From Vagococcus luciliae (GTDB taxonomy: Bacteria; Bacillota; Bacilli; Lactobacillales; Vagococcaceae): a stretch of 64,000 nt of DNA. Positions 14,614-22,489 of the stretch are shown one piece after another. Numbering within the stretch: position 1 is the stretch's first letter; each line of letters starts with the position of its first letter. Under the pieces are notes generated by a model that searched no databases, was not told the DNA's origin, and saw nothing but the letters and a program-made list of their open reading frames with translations. The position numbers and the translations under genes were made by a program. The stretch spans positions 62,001 through 126,000 of the forward strand of contig NZ_CP102451.1 of NCBI RefSeq assembly GCF_024637875.1, in the 5' to 3' direction.

Positions 14614-15450
14614 ATGATTGTTTTTCATTTAGATAAATTACTGAAAGAACACGATTTAACAATTAACTCTTTAACAAATATTTTAAACGAAAAATATCCT
14701 AAAGATAAAAATGTTTCCAGAAAAACTATTACTGCTATCGCAAATAATTCTGCTAAAAATATACAGTTATCAACTTTGGAACAACTAACAGACTATTTCA
14801 AAATACCATTAGATAAATTAATGACTCTAACCACTAACAATCTAAAATATATATTTAGATTGATATATCCAAACAGTCTCTTTAATGTTAAAACTATGAT
14901 TGGAACTAAAGATAAAGAAACATTACTCCCGCAAATGTATTTAGAGATTTTTGAGGATAATAAATTGATAGAGTCTTTTGTATTCCACATAATAGTTACG
15001 TCTAGTGAGGACGAATCACATAAAATTATTGATAGCATTTCTTTTCTTCCAGTACTATCTACACCGCATGAGTACAAAAATAATTTTGAAGAATTTGAAG
15101 AAAAGCTTAACAATAATCAAACTGAAGTTTACAGTGCGTTTTATGAGTTATTAAATAATTATCTTTCTAAGTTAACAATATTTGATATTGAAGATATCTT
15201 TAAATTATTTATTGAAAGTATACTAACAAATCTTAAATCTTTTTTCGCTGATAGTTTAACTATTTCATCAACCTTGTATTTTGACATTACAAATTTTTTG
15301 ATAGTTCCCTTATTAGTCGATGAGAAAGACTCAAAAATCACAGTAGATTTTTCAATTGCTAAACATATACAAGAGTTTGGTACTCCACATTATAAAAATT
15401 TATCTGAGCAAAAAAAAGTATATGTAGAAACAGAAATTAAAACTGACTAA
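14614..15450 (+). CDS. XRE-family regulator, probable island master repressor
   Basis: A 278-residue protein. The first ~70 residues form a Cro/CI-type HTH (LDKLLKEHDLTINSLTNIL, SRKTITAIANN, LSTLEQLTDYFKIPLDKLM). The remaining 200 residues are helical and belong to no family I recognise. In PICIs the gene at this position, divergent from the early operon, encodes the repressor that a helper-phage protein inactivates; the long unknown C-terminus could be that sensor. TGGAGG lies 9 bases before the ATG. The integrase gene follows on the same strand 44 bases downstream. Confidence 0.8.
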   Translation: MIVFHLDKLLKEHDLTINSLTNILNEKYPKDKNVSRKTITAIANNSAKNIQLSTLEQLTDYFKIPLDKLMTLTTNNLKYIFRLIYPNSLFNVKTMIGTKDKETLLPQMYLEIFEDNKLIESFVFHIIVTSSEDESHKIIDSISFLPVLSTPHEYKNNFEEFEEKLNNNQTEVYSAFYELLNNYLSKLTIFDIEDIFKLFIESILTNLKSFFADSLTISSTLYFDITNFLIVPLLVDEKDSKITVDFSIAKHIQEFGTPHYKNLSEQKKVYVETEIKTD

Positions 15451-15463
15451 CTCCCCTCCCGCA

Positions 15464-15476
15464 TGTGCCCGCATAA
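15464..15476 (+). repeat. TGTGCCCGCATAA motif before the integrase gene
   Basis: This 13-mer lies in the repressor-integrase gap and is the reverse complement of 2425-2437 near attL. It is part of the larger CTCCCGCATGTGCCC block (15456-15470) that recurs at 14131. Confidence 0.5.
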
Positions 15477-15494
15477 GATAAGGGAGAGTTAAAT

Positions 15495-16697
15495 ATGGCA
15501 ACACAAATAAAAAAATATACAAAAAAAGATGGAACAACTGCTTATATGTTTAAAAAATATCTTGGCATTGATCCAATTACTGGAAAACAAAGAGAAACCA
15601 CTCGTAGAGGTTTCAAAAGCGTTAAAGAAGCAAAATTAGCTTTGTCACGGTTAGAAGTTGAAATTGCGGAAAATGGATTAAAACAAAATAAACCAATCAG
15701 AACATATTCAGAACTATGCGATGATTGGTTTAATCTTATTTATAAAAAACGAGTTAAAGAAAGTACATTCTGGAACACTAAAACAATTTTTGATACTCAT
15801 ATAATACCTATATTAGGTCATTTAAAAGTAAATAAAATCACTGTCCAAATGTGTCAACAGTATGCAAATGATTGGTCCGATAGTAGTCCAAAAAGATATA
15901 AAAGGTTGATTAATTATGCTGGGATGATTTTTAAATATGCGGTTTCTATTGGTGAATTAAAAGATAATCCTATGGATAATATTATTATCCCGACTATTGA
16001 AGTGGAAGAAAAAAAAGCAAATTTTTTATCTAAAGAAGAATTAGTTTTCTTTTTAGAACAACTCAAACAAAATTGGGATTATAAAAGATTCGCATTTTTC
16101 TTTTTACTTTCTCATACTGGAATGAGAAAAGGCGAAGCTCTTGCTATTCAGTGGCGTGATATTGATTTAAGCAATAAAACTTTAACTATTAACAAGACTT
16201 TAGCTGTGGGAAAAAATGGCAGTCTATTAGTGCAGACACCAAAAACTAAAACAAGTATCAGAACAATAGGCTTAGATGATAATACGATTGAAGTTTTAAA
16301 ACAATGGAAGAAATTTCAAGCTAAGGAATTATCATTATTGCAGTTTATACCTTCAGTGGACCAATTAGTTTTTAGTAAGTCCGATACCAACACATTGTTA
16401 GACCCTGGAGCACCTAGAAACTGGTTAGATACTTTTTATAGGAAGTTTCCTACGTTCAAAAGGATAACCGTCCATCAACTAAGACATACACATGCTTCGC
16501 TTTTATTTATGGCTAAGGCTGACATGAAGCAAGTACAATCAAGGCTAGGGCATTCCAGCCTATCCACAACGTATTCAGTTTATACACACTTATCAGAAGA
16601 AATTGAAAAAGACACCGCAAATCTATTTGCTGATTTTATGACTGATAAAAATAATCTGGGTCAAAGTCTTGGTCAAAAAAAATACCCACTCGATTGA
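15495..16697 (+). CDS. int: Tyrosine-type site-specific integrase
   Basis: A 400-residue phage integrase. It has an N-terminal AP2-like arm-binding domain (about 1-55: YTKKDGTTAYMFKKYLG), a core-binding SAM-like domain (about 65-165) and the catalytic domain. Catalytic residues seen are Arg in HTGMRKGEAL, HQLRH near 327-331, the LGHSS histidine near 348 and the nucleophile Tyr in YSVYTHL near 363. It should recombine the 32-bp rplT-derived core. AGGGAG lies about 8 bases before the ATG. The 3' end contains two repeat copies and the terminator used by rplT. Confidence 0.95.
   Translation: MATQIKKYTKKDGTTAYMFKKYLGIDPITGKQRETTRRGFKSVKEAKLALSRLEVEIAENGLKQNKPIRTYSELCDDWFNLIYKKRVKESTFWNTKTIFDTHIIPILGHLKVNKITVQMCQQYANDWSDSSPKRYKRLINYAGMIFKYAVSIGELKDNPMDNIIIPTIEVEEKKANFLSKEELVFFLEQLKQNWDYKRFAFFFLLSHTGMRKGEALAIQWRDIDLSNKTLTINKTLAVGKNGSLLVQTPKTKTSIRTIGLDDNTIEVLKQWKKFQAKELSLLQFIPSVDQLVFSKSDTNTLLDPGAPRNWLDTFYRKFPTFKRITVHQLRHTHASLLFMAKADMKQVQSRLGHSSLSTTYSVYTHLSEEIEKDTANLFADFMTDKNNLGQSLGQKKYPLD
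16655..16676 (+). repeat. Two TCTGGGTCAA-type repeats: likely integrase arm-binding sites (attR side)
   Basis: TCTGGGTCAA (16655-16664) and TCTTGGTCAA (16667-16676) lie in the last codons of int. They have the same orientation and 12-base spacing as the pair near attL (2356-2377). Confidence 0.6.
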
Positions 16698-16703
16698 GTG
16701 GGT
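16675..16703 (-). terminator. Island-supplied terminator of the rplT operon
   Basis: On the minus strand ACCCACTC-loop-GAGTGGGT (16684-16703) is followed by a run of T residues (16675-16682). It overlaps the end of int and replaces the rplT terminator left behind at 2178-2210. Confidence 0.8.
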
Positions 16704-16708
16704 TAAAA

Positions 16709-16724
16709 CGTTGGTATATCAACG
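16709..16724. repeat. CGTTGGTATATCAACG site beside attR
   Basis: A near-perfect palindrome that shares AACGTTG-TATATCAAC (one mismatch) with the perfect palindrome at 9512-9525. It lies 9 bases from the att core. Confidence 0.5.
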
Positions 16725-16732
16725 ATTATTTA

Positions 16733-16764
16733 ATTATTTAGCTAAAGCAGCTTTTGCTTGGTCC
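16733..16764. repeat. attR: 32-bp direct repeat inside the rplT 3' end
   Basis: Identical to attL at 2218-2249. It covers the final codons and the stop of rplT, so rplT stays intact after integration. Confidence 0.92.
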
Positions 16765-17093
16765 GCTAATGTTGTAAATGCTTCTGCATCATGAATAGCG
16801 ATATCAGCTAACATTTTACGGTTCATATCAATGTTTGCTAATTTTAAACCATGCATAAATTTAGAATAACTTAAACCATTCATACGAGCTGCTGCGTTAA
16901 TACGAGCAATCCATAATTTACGGAAGTTACGTTTTGTTTGACGACGATCTCTAAATGCGTATGTATAAGAAGTCATCACTTGTTCTTTTGCTGTTTTATA
17001 TAATGTATGTTTTGAGCCATAGTAGCCTTTAGCTAACTTAAGCACTTTTTTACGACGTTGGCGAGTTACTGTTCCACCTTTTACACGTGCCAT
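16734..17093 (-). CDS. rplT: Ribosomal protein bL20
   Basis: A 119-residue large-subunit protein ([25 protein letters not shown] at the N-terminus, typical of L20). It binds 23S rRNA early in 50S assembly and in Firmicutes also binds the leader of its own operon to repress it. Last gene of infC-rpmI-rplT. Its 3' end is the integration site of the island, which restores the exact C-terminal codons. An AGGAGG ribosome site precedes the ATG. Confidence 0.97.
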   Translation of the reverse strand: MARVKGGTVTRQRRKKVLKLAKGYYGSKHTLYKTAKEQVMTSYTYAFRDRRQTKRNFRKLWIARINAAARMNGLSYSKFMHGLKLANIDMNRKMLADIAIHDAEAFTTLADQAKAALAK

Positions 17094-17160
17094 GATAATT
17101 CCTCCTTGAGTTGTTCGTTATTTCAATATATATTTTTTAGCTATTATCAGGAACTAAAAA

Positions 17161-17361
17161 TTATTTCATGCGAGTCAATTGTTGACGAATACGTTTGTAA
17201 TCGCCTTTTGATACCATTGCTGGACGACGTAATTGACGACGTTGTTTTTTAGTTTTTCCATGGAAACGGTGACTAGTAAATGCGCGATGTCTTTTAAGAC
17301 CTCCACCACCAGTACGTTTTACACGTTTTGCTAATCCACGGTGTGTTTTCATTTTTGGCAT
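17161..17361 (-). CDS. rpmI: Ribosomal protein bL35
   Basis: A 66-residue, very basic 50S protein ([38 protein letters not shown]). Middle gene of the infC operon, with GGAGG upstream of the ATG. Confidence 0.97.
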   Translation of the reverse strand: MPKMKTHRGLAKRVKRTGGGGLKRHRAFTSHRFHGKTKKQRRQLRRPAMVSKGDYKRIRQQLTRMK

Positions 17362-17386
17362 GTTATTTTCCTCCTCAGATTCTTAC

Positions 17387-17902
17387 CTACTTATCTGTTT
17401 TTGGTGCAAGCATGATAAACATACTTCTACCATCCATTTTCGCTTTTTGCTCAACAACTGAGATATCATTTGTTTCTTCTGCTAAGCGATTTAAGACGTT
17501 CTGACCAATTTCTTTATGGGTAATCGCACGACCTTTAAATCGGATAGAAGCTTTCACTTTATCACCTTTTTCAAGGAATTTACGCGCATTACGCAATTTG
17601 GTATTAAAATCATTGACATCGATTGTTGGGCTCAAACGAACCTCTTTTACATTAATGACTTTTTGTTTTTTACGGGCTTCGCGTTCCTTTTTCTGTTGCT
17701 CAAAACGGAATTTTCCATAATCCATGATTTTTGCAACTGGTGGTTTAGCGTTTGGTGATACTAAAACAAGATCAAGATTTGCTTCTTGAGCAATTCTTAA
17801 AGCTTCTACTTTAGATTTAACACCTAGCTGTTCTCCGTCTACTGCAATTAAACGTAGTTCTCTTGCACGAATGCCGTCATTCACCATATTATCTTTTGCT
17901 AT
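17387..17902 (-). CDS. infC: Translation initiation factor IF-3
   Basis: A 171-173-residue factor that keeps 30S subunits free and checks the start codon-initiator tRNA pairing. The N-domain ([20 protein letters not shown]) and C-domain ([25 protein letters not shown]) are typical. An ATG at 17908 is possible, but GGAGGTG sits only 1-2 bases before it. An ATA codon at 17902 has the ideal 7-base spacing. Because infC uses rare AUU/AUA/AUC starts for autoregulation in known bacteria, I favour ATA. The leader upstream carries the attenuator. Confidence 0.92.
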   Translation of the reverse strand: MAKDNMVNDGIRARELRLIAVDGEQLGVKSKVEALRIAQEANLDLVLVSPNAKPPVAKIMDYGKFRFEQQKKEREARKKQKVINVKEVRLSPTIDVNDFNTKLRNARKFLEKGDKVKASIRFKGRAITHKEIGQNVLNRLAEETNDISVVEQKAKMDGRSMFIMLAPKTDK

Positions 17903-17908
17903 GGTCAT

Positions 17909-18076
17909 TCACCTCCGAATTTTTTAGAGAAAAACACAGAAAAAAACGAGCTCTTTACAAATAAAGACCCCGCACCAAAATAGTATTTGATATCATATCA
18001 AAACTAAACGTTATCTAGCCCAACAATTTTTTATTGTTAAGGCGAGAAGCGGGTGCTTCTGCTTTAATTTCTCAAC
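17909..18076 (-). promoter_or_regulatory. infC operon leader (L20-type attenuator)
   Basis: The 5' leader contains GCACCCGC (about 18050) and the later GTGCGGGGTC (about 17968), which can pair over a long distance, and local hairpins such as AACAAT/ATTGTT and GATATGATATC. The GCGGGGTC-AAGAC..-T run element near 17940-17975 resembles a terminator that long-range pairing would control. This is the layout of the known L20-responsive infC leaders of Firmicutes. Confidence 0.75.
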
Positions 18077-18082
18077 TTCTTA

Positions 18083-18111
18083 ATTGTATAAGAATCAAAT
18101 AAAAAAGTCAA
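18083..18111 (-). promoter_or_regulatory. Promoter of infC-rpmI-rplT
   Basis: TTGACT (18106-18111), 17 bases, TACAAT (18083-18088), minus strand, directly upstream of the attenuator leader. Confidence 0.75.
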
Positions 18112-18194
18112 CAACTTTTTTATCATTTATTAACTTAGCATTCTATACTTTCACTAAAAATAATGTATGATATCTATTAGAAAGAATGTGCCAT

Positions 18195-18984
18195 ATGAAA
18201 ATAAAAGAACCGGTGATAAGTTTAAATCAACTAAAACTATTGGATAGTCTTCCGAATTCTTTATCAGGAAACTTGTTAGAAAATAAGCAGATGACCCCTA
18301 TTATCACTACAAACCCAAAAAGCTAATAAATCGTTTAGTTATCGATAAAAATCATTGGATTAGTTCAACTTTTTCCAATCAATCAAGGGAATCAATTGAA
18401 ATTAGTGATACTATTTTTGACGCTTGCGACTTTTCAAATACCGAATGGATCAACAGCTCCTTCCATCGTGTTATATTTAAAAATTGTCATCTAACTGGTA
18501 TCAATTTTGCAGATTCCTACCTTAACCATTGCCAATTTATCAACTGTACTATGCCCTATATATCATTTAATTTTTCTAAAATATGCCTGACACATTTTTT
18601 TCTTGTGATCTACTATCATCTGAATTTTCTGATACTGATTGGAAACAACTTGAACTAAATGATTACACTCTGGAAAATACAACCTGGTTGAATACATCTC
18701 TTGATTCACTCAATCTTTCTACGTGTCACTTTGAACAGTTGTACTTTTCACCTGATAAAATACGTGGTCTAATAGTTAACTTGGATCAAATTGTTAGCGT
18801 CGGTTTGGCACTTGGTTTAATACTTGATGAACCGCTTGAAACAAAAGAAAATAAAAAAACCACTCAAGGTAAACTTAAGTGGTTTTATCTTTTAAAGTTA
18901 GAATTAAGCTTTAACGATGTTAGTTGCTTGAAGTCCACGTTGACCTTCTTCAACATCAAAAGTCACTTCTTGACCTTCTTCTAA
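18195..18984 (+). pseudogene. Broken pentapeptide-repeat (Qnr-like) protein gene
   Basis: The frame from ATG 18195 (MKIKEPVISLNQLKLLD...) ends after about 43 codons in two TAA stops. The match resumes in a second frame (WISSTFSNQ, then IFDACDFSNTEW, VIFKNCHLTGINFADSYLNHCQF) with pentapeptide-repeat character. It shifts again at a run of seven T residues near 18594 into the frame HFFSCDLLSSEFSDTDW..., where an eighth T would restore it. At least three lesions are present. The real C-terminus probably lay near ILDEPLE (about 18840), before the csp terminator. Intact relatives protect DNA gyrase; that function is lost here. Confidence 0.75.
18852..18888 (-). terminator. Terminator of the cold-shock gene
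   Basis: AAAACCACT (18856-18864) and AGTGGTTTT (18878-18886) form the stem, and T residues follow on the minus strand. Confidence 0.8.
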
Positions 18985-19104
18985 AGTTTTGAATCCTTCA
19001 CCTTGGATAGCTGAGAAATGTGCAAATACATCTTCTCCACCTTCTTGAGTGATAAAACCAAAACCTTTTTCAGCGTTAAACCATTTTACAGTTCCGTTTG
19101 CCAT
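18904..19104 (-). CDS. Cold-shock protein (CspA family)
   Basis: A 66-residue single OB-fold RNA chaperone. The RNA-binding motifs KGFGFI (RNP1) and VFAHF (RNP2) are intact, and the C-terminus QATNIVKA is typical. An AGGAGG site precedes the ATG. The roughly 180 bases upstream have no gene and probably contain a long 5' UTR, as in other csp genes; they also hold the end of the upstream leftward gene region. Confidence 0.95.
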   Translation of the reverse strand: MANGTVKWFNAEKGFGFITQEGGEDVFAHFSAIQGEGFKTLEEGQEVTFDVEEGQRGLQATNIVKA

Positions 19105-19288
19105 GTTATGTTTCCTCCTTATTATCGCGTAATCATGTACGCATATTTTGTTGCAATAAATGTGACGCTTAATAGGAGAAATGTAAACAGAATGTTAATT
19201 TTCCTAAAACGAATCAAATATACTACGCTTATTAATATATCATGAGTTTCATTTAAATACAACCTTTTTTTAAAATAAATTAATTTTT

Positions 19289-20278
19289 TTACCAAGCAAA
19301 AGCATTTGTGGTCATTTTTAAATAATCTAACCATTTATCATCAACTATTTCTAAAAAAGTTAAAGATATACCGGCCATATCTGTTGATGTCATATAATTA
19401 CCTGTCTTGGCAAATACAATCTCGACATCTTCCAAATCAAGTAATCGTCTCACATCATTTGAGAAGACATATTGCTCCATAATCGTTGTCGTACCTAATC
19501 CGTTAATTAATATAGCGAATTGTTTATTTGTATAATCTTCATACTGAACAAGTAACTTGTTGATTAATTCGTTAGCTAAATGTTCTGATGAATAGAATGG
19601 TTCACTTCGATACCCCTCTTCTCCGTGAATTCCGATTCCAAAAGAAATCATATCCTTTTCCAAATCAAAATTGAATTTATCTCCTGTTAAACTTGTTCCA
19701 CTGGATACGGCAACACCTAAGCTATTCATCGATTGAATAACTGTTTCTCCTAACTTAACTAACTCGACAACACTTTTCCCTTCACTTGCCGCTGCTCCAA
19801 GAATTTTATGAACAAACACAGTCCCTGCGACACCACGTCGTCTTTTTTCGAAACTACCTGTTTCAACAGAGCAATCATCGTTAACAATAACATGACCTAC
19901 TTTATGACCTGCTTTCACTGCCATCTCTTTTGCTTTCAAAAAATTGGTTACATCAGCTTCAAAGTTTTTAATAATCAGCAAAACGCCTAACCCTTGATCT
20001 GTTTTTTGAATAGCTTCAAATACTTCTTCAGCTGTTGGTGGAATAAATAAAGGACCACTCACTGAAGCATCTAACATATTTTCTCCAATATAGCCAAAAT
20101 GAGCTGGCTCGTGTCCACTTCCACCACCACTAATTACCGACACTTTATTTGAGGGTTTATCTGTACGTAATAATATACCCGTCTTAGGAACTCTTTGTAA
20201 GATATCTTGTTGAATGTATGCCACACCATTTAAAACTTGTGAAACAGTATCTTTGGGTTTATTAATAATTCGTGTCAT
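19289..20278 (-). CDS. DhaK paralogue, probably the DhaQ coactivator
   Basis: A 329-residue Dak1-domain protein, about as long as DhaK. It keeps SGGGSGHEPAH near residue 53 and the dihydroxyacetone-binding His in GIGIHGEEGY near 218, so it should bind the substrate. In Lactococcus a second DhaK-like protein, DhaQ, carries dihydroxyacetone to the TetR-type activator DhaS. Because a dhaS gene and a full dhaKLM set are present here, this extra copy is best read as DhaQ, although a second kinase subunit is possible. It lies downstream of gldA behind an AT-rich gap and has its own AAAGGAGG site. Confidence 0.75.
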   Translation of the reverse strand: MTRIINKPKDTVSQVLNGVAYIQQDILQRVPKTGILLRTDKPSNKVSVISGGGSGHEPAHFGYIGENMLDASVSGPLFIPPTAEEVFEAIQKTDQGLGVLLIIKNFEADVTNFLKAKEMAVKAGHKVGHVIVNDDCSVETGSFEKRRRGVAGTVFVHKILGAAASEGKSVVELVKLGETVIQSMNSLGVAVSSGTSLTGDKFNFDLEKDMISFGIGIHGEEGYRSEPFYSSEHLANELINKLLVQYEDYTNKQFAILINGLGTTTIMEQYVFSNDVRRLLDLEDVEIVFAKTGNYMTSTDMAGISLTFLEIVDDKWLDYLKMTTNAFAW

Positions 20279-20378
20279 AACATCCTCCTTTTTCTTTTTT
20301 CATTCCCTAGTCTATCACAAGTATATAAAATAAACAGTCAGAATATAGCGTATTCTGACTGTTTCAATCATTTTATTG

Positions 20379-21512
20379 TTATTTGTGTTTTGCCTTGTAG
20401 TCACGACCAATTTTATCTGCTGCAATAATAGCAGCCGCAACTTCTTCCTCAACAATAGGGAAAGGCATAGAATGAATTGATTCTTCGGGAATACAAGCCT
20501 TTTTAGCCACTTCCATTGCTTCCTCGAATGTAATACTCTCTACCCCAATGTCTTCTAAACAAACTGGTAAGCCAATTGATAAACTAAAATCAAGTACTTC
20601 ATGTAATTCTTTTTGTGAAGCATTTTCTAAGACTAATTGACAAATCACACTAAAGGCAACTTTTTCACCATGGAAGTATGAATGAGTTCCTTCTAATGCT
20701 GTTAGTCCGTCATGGATCGCGTGAACAGCAGCTAAACCGCTACTTTCAAACCCTAAACCAGATAATAAAATATTTGTCTCAACAATGTTTTCTAACGCTG
20801 GAGTTACCACATTGTTATCACATGCTATTTTGGCACTATAGCCATTTTCAAGTAATGTTTCGTAACACACTTTAGCTAATGTGTAAGCTGCAATCGTATT
20901 TTTAGCAGGTGCTGTTTCTTTTGTCACATAACCATTTGGTAAGCCGGCATTAACATTTGAAAATGAATTCGCTGTTGCACGAGCTTCAAATAATGTAGAT
21001 AACGCATCTCCCATACCTGATACTAAAAATCTTGTAGGTGCGTTTGCAATAATAGTTGTATCAACCATTACCACACTTGGACTTTGTTTAAAGTAAGCAT
21101 AATCATCAAACTCACCATCTTCAGTGTATAAAACAGCTGAATGACTTGTTGGAGCGTCGGTTGCAGCAATAGTTGGCACTATAATTAAGTTATCTCCTTC
21201 AGCCACACATTTTGAGGTATCAATGGCTTTTCCACCGCCTAGACCAATCACGCAGTCTGCTTCGTTTTCTTTAGCAAACGCCTGTAATCTCGCTACTTCT
21301 CCACGTGAACATTCACCGTTGAAATGACTTGGAATAAACGTAATACCAAATTTTTCTGCTGTTTTGTCTAATTTTTCTTGCACACGATTAATGTCGTCTT
21401 GATGTGCGATTAAAAGAGCTGTTTTTCCAAATGTTTTAACATAATAACCTAAGTTCAGTAATTCATCTTCGCCTTGTACATATTTTGATGGACTAATAAA
21501 TGCTTTTCTCAT
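20379..21512 (-). CDS. gldA: Glycerol dehydrogenase
   Basis: NAD-dependent, metal-containing alcohol dehydrogenase that interconverts glycerol and dihydroxyacetone. At 377 residues it is slightly longer than usual (~365-370). It shows GGGKAIDTSK near residue 93 and the metal-binding residues Asp in GMGDALSTLFEA, His in AVHAIHDG and His in SYFHGEKVAF. Its product feeds DhaKLM, whose genes lie directly upstream (15 bases from dhaM). Confidence 0.93.
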   Translation of the reverse strand: MRKAFISPSKYVQGEDELLNLGYYVKTFGKTALLIAHQDDINRVQEKLDKTAEKFGITFIPSHFNGECSRGEVARLQAFAKENEADCVIGLGGGKAIDTSKCVAEGDNLIIVPTIAATDAPTSHSAVLYTEDGEFDDYAYFKQSPSVVMVDTTIIANAPTRFLVSGMGDALSTLFEARATANSFSNVNAGLPNGYVTKETAPAKNTIAAYTLAKVCYETLLENGYSAKIACDNNVVTPALENIVETNILLSGLGFESSGLAAVHAIHDGLTALEGTHSYFHGEKVAFSVICQLVLENASQKELHEVLDFSLSIGLPVCLEDIGVESITFEEAMEVAKKACIPEESIHSMPFPIVEEEVAAAIIAADKIGRDYKAKHK

Positions 21513-21527
21513 GATTTTTCCCCCTAG

Positions 21528-21896
21528 TTATTTTACCTTTAATTCGCTTAATTGTTCTTCAATGGTTTTTAAATCAGCACCAGCTTGTATTAACGCGGCC
21601 GCTGTATAACTACTTTCCACTAATGCTGTATCATATAAAATGACATTTTTATCTGTCATGTCCATTGCTAATTCTAAATTCATTTTGGCACTTCCTAGAT
21701 CATAAAAGGCTAGAATAGTGTCTGCTTCATTTGCTTCAAACGCTGACATAATCGTTTCAAAACTTGTTCCAATACCATTGTCTTCCAAACCGCCAGCTGT
21801 TGTGATTGAAACGTCTTTCGCTACTTCTCTGATTAAACGTGTAATACCTGTTGTAATTTCTGATACATGTGAGACTAATACAATTCCTAAACTCAT
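21528..21896 (-). CDS. dhaM: Dihydroxyacetone kinase phosphotransfer subunit DhaM
   Basis: A 122-residue EIIA-Man-like domain that takes phosphate from HPr and passes it to the ADP on DhaL. The active His lies at position 10 (LVSHVSE). The protein is the single-domain Gram-positive form, without the extra HPr and EI domains of E. coli DhaM. Its ATG begins one base after the dhaL stop. Confidence 0.93.
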   Translation of the reverse strand: MSLGIVLVSHVSEITTGITRLIREVAKDVSITTAGGLEDNGIGTSFETIMSAFEANEADTILAFYDLGSAKMNLELAMDMTDKNVILYDTALVESSYTAAALIQAGADLKTIEEQLSELKVK

Positions 21897-22475
21897 TTAC
21901 TTCACTCCTGCTTCTATCATAGTTTCAAATAGATAACTACTTGACATAGCACCTGGATCAATGTGTCCAATTGAACGTTCACCTAAATAAGAGGCACGTC
22001 CTTTTGTTGCTTTCATCTCTTTTGTTTCTTCAGAAATTTCTTTCACTTTTTCTTCTGTTAAAGAACCGTCTTTGAGGGATTCAATGACACGTGACCAAGT
22101 ATCAAGCATTGTTTTTTCTCCTGGCTCACTTTTTCCACGTTTTTGAATCTCACTCATACCGCCTTCTAAAATTGACACTAAATCATCCGATTGCATTGAA
22201 GCTTTTGTCATTCCCATAAAAGCTGAACCATATAACGGACCAGATGCTCCACCAACTTTACTAATTAATGTCATGGCTGCTAATTTAAACACTTCTGTTG
22301 GTGTTTGAGGATTTTTTTCTTCGATAGATTTCATCATTTCGCTTGTCCCACGTGCCATGTTTGCACCATGATCTCCATCACCAATTGGTGTATCTAAATC
22401 ACTTAAATATGCTTTATTTTCGCCAACTTTATCTGTAAATAATTGTAACCAATTTATCACTTGTTTTGTTTCCAT
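21897..22475 (-). CDS. dhaL: Dihydroxyacetone kinase ADP-binding subunit DhaL
   Basis: A 192-residue Dak2-domain protein holding ADP as a cofactor. The GDGDHGANM motif near residue 34 supplies the Asp ligands for Mg, and SGPLYGSAF and KGRASYLGERSIGHIDPGA are characteristic. The start at 22475 has AAAGGAGAG upstream; the longer reading from 22535 would overlap dhaK. Only 14 bases separate it from dhaK. Confidence 0.95.
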   Translation of the reverse strand: METKQVINWLQLFTDKVGENKAYLSDLDTPIGDGDHGANMARGTSEMMKSIEEKNPQTPTEVFKLAAMTLISKVGGASGPLYGSAFMGMTKASMQSDDLVSILEGGMSEIQKRGKSEPGEKTMLDTWSRVIESLKDGSLTEEKVKEISEETKEMKATKGRASYLGERSIGHIDPGAMSSSYLFETMIEAGVK

Positions 22476-22489
22476 ATATGTCTCTCCTT

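Larger units (their letters stand above)
2218..16764. mobile_element. Integrated phage satellite, capsid-forming PICI type, in the rplT 3' end
   Basis: A 14.5-kb island bounded by a 32-bp direct repeat. The integrase gene is next to attR. Gene order from the right is: integrase and XRE repressor (+), then leftward an AlpA/Xis-like HTH, small ORFs, PrimPol, VirE-type helicase with iterons, small ORFs, HNH, TerS, TerL, DUF1056-like, portal, protease-capsid fusion, head-tail connector and head closure. No tail, tape-measure, baseplate or lysis gene is visible in any frame. This matches the known architecture of capsid-forming phage-inducible chromosomal islands, which package their DNA in their own heads and borrow helper tails. 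A degenerate prophage is the alternative, but the structural genes are intact, tightly spaced and end at a promoter-terminator unit and att end, which argues against random loss. Confidence 0.88.

Noticed and set aside
2218-16764. Intact prophage
   Set aside because: No tail, tape-measure, baseplate, holin or endolysin gene is found, and the island is only 14.5 kb with clean att ends right after head closure.
19122-19334. 70-codon leftward ORF between csp and the DhaK paralogue
   Set aside because: It overlaps the end of the DhaK-like gene, lacks a ribosome site and has no family look; the region is better read as the csp 5' UTR.
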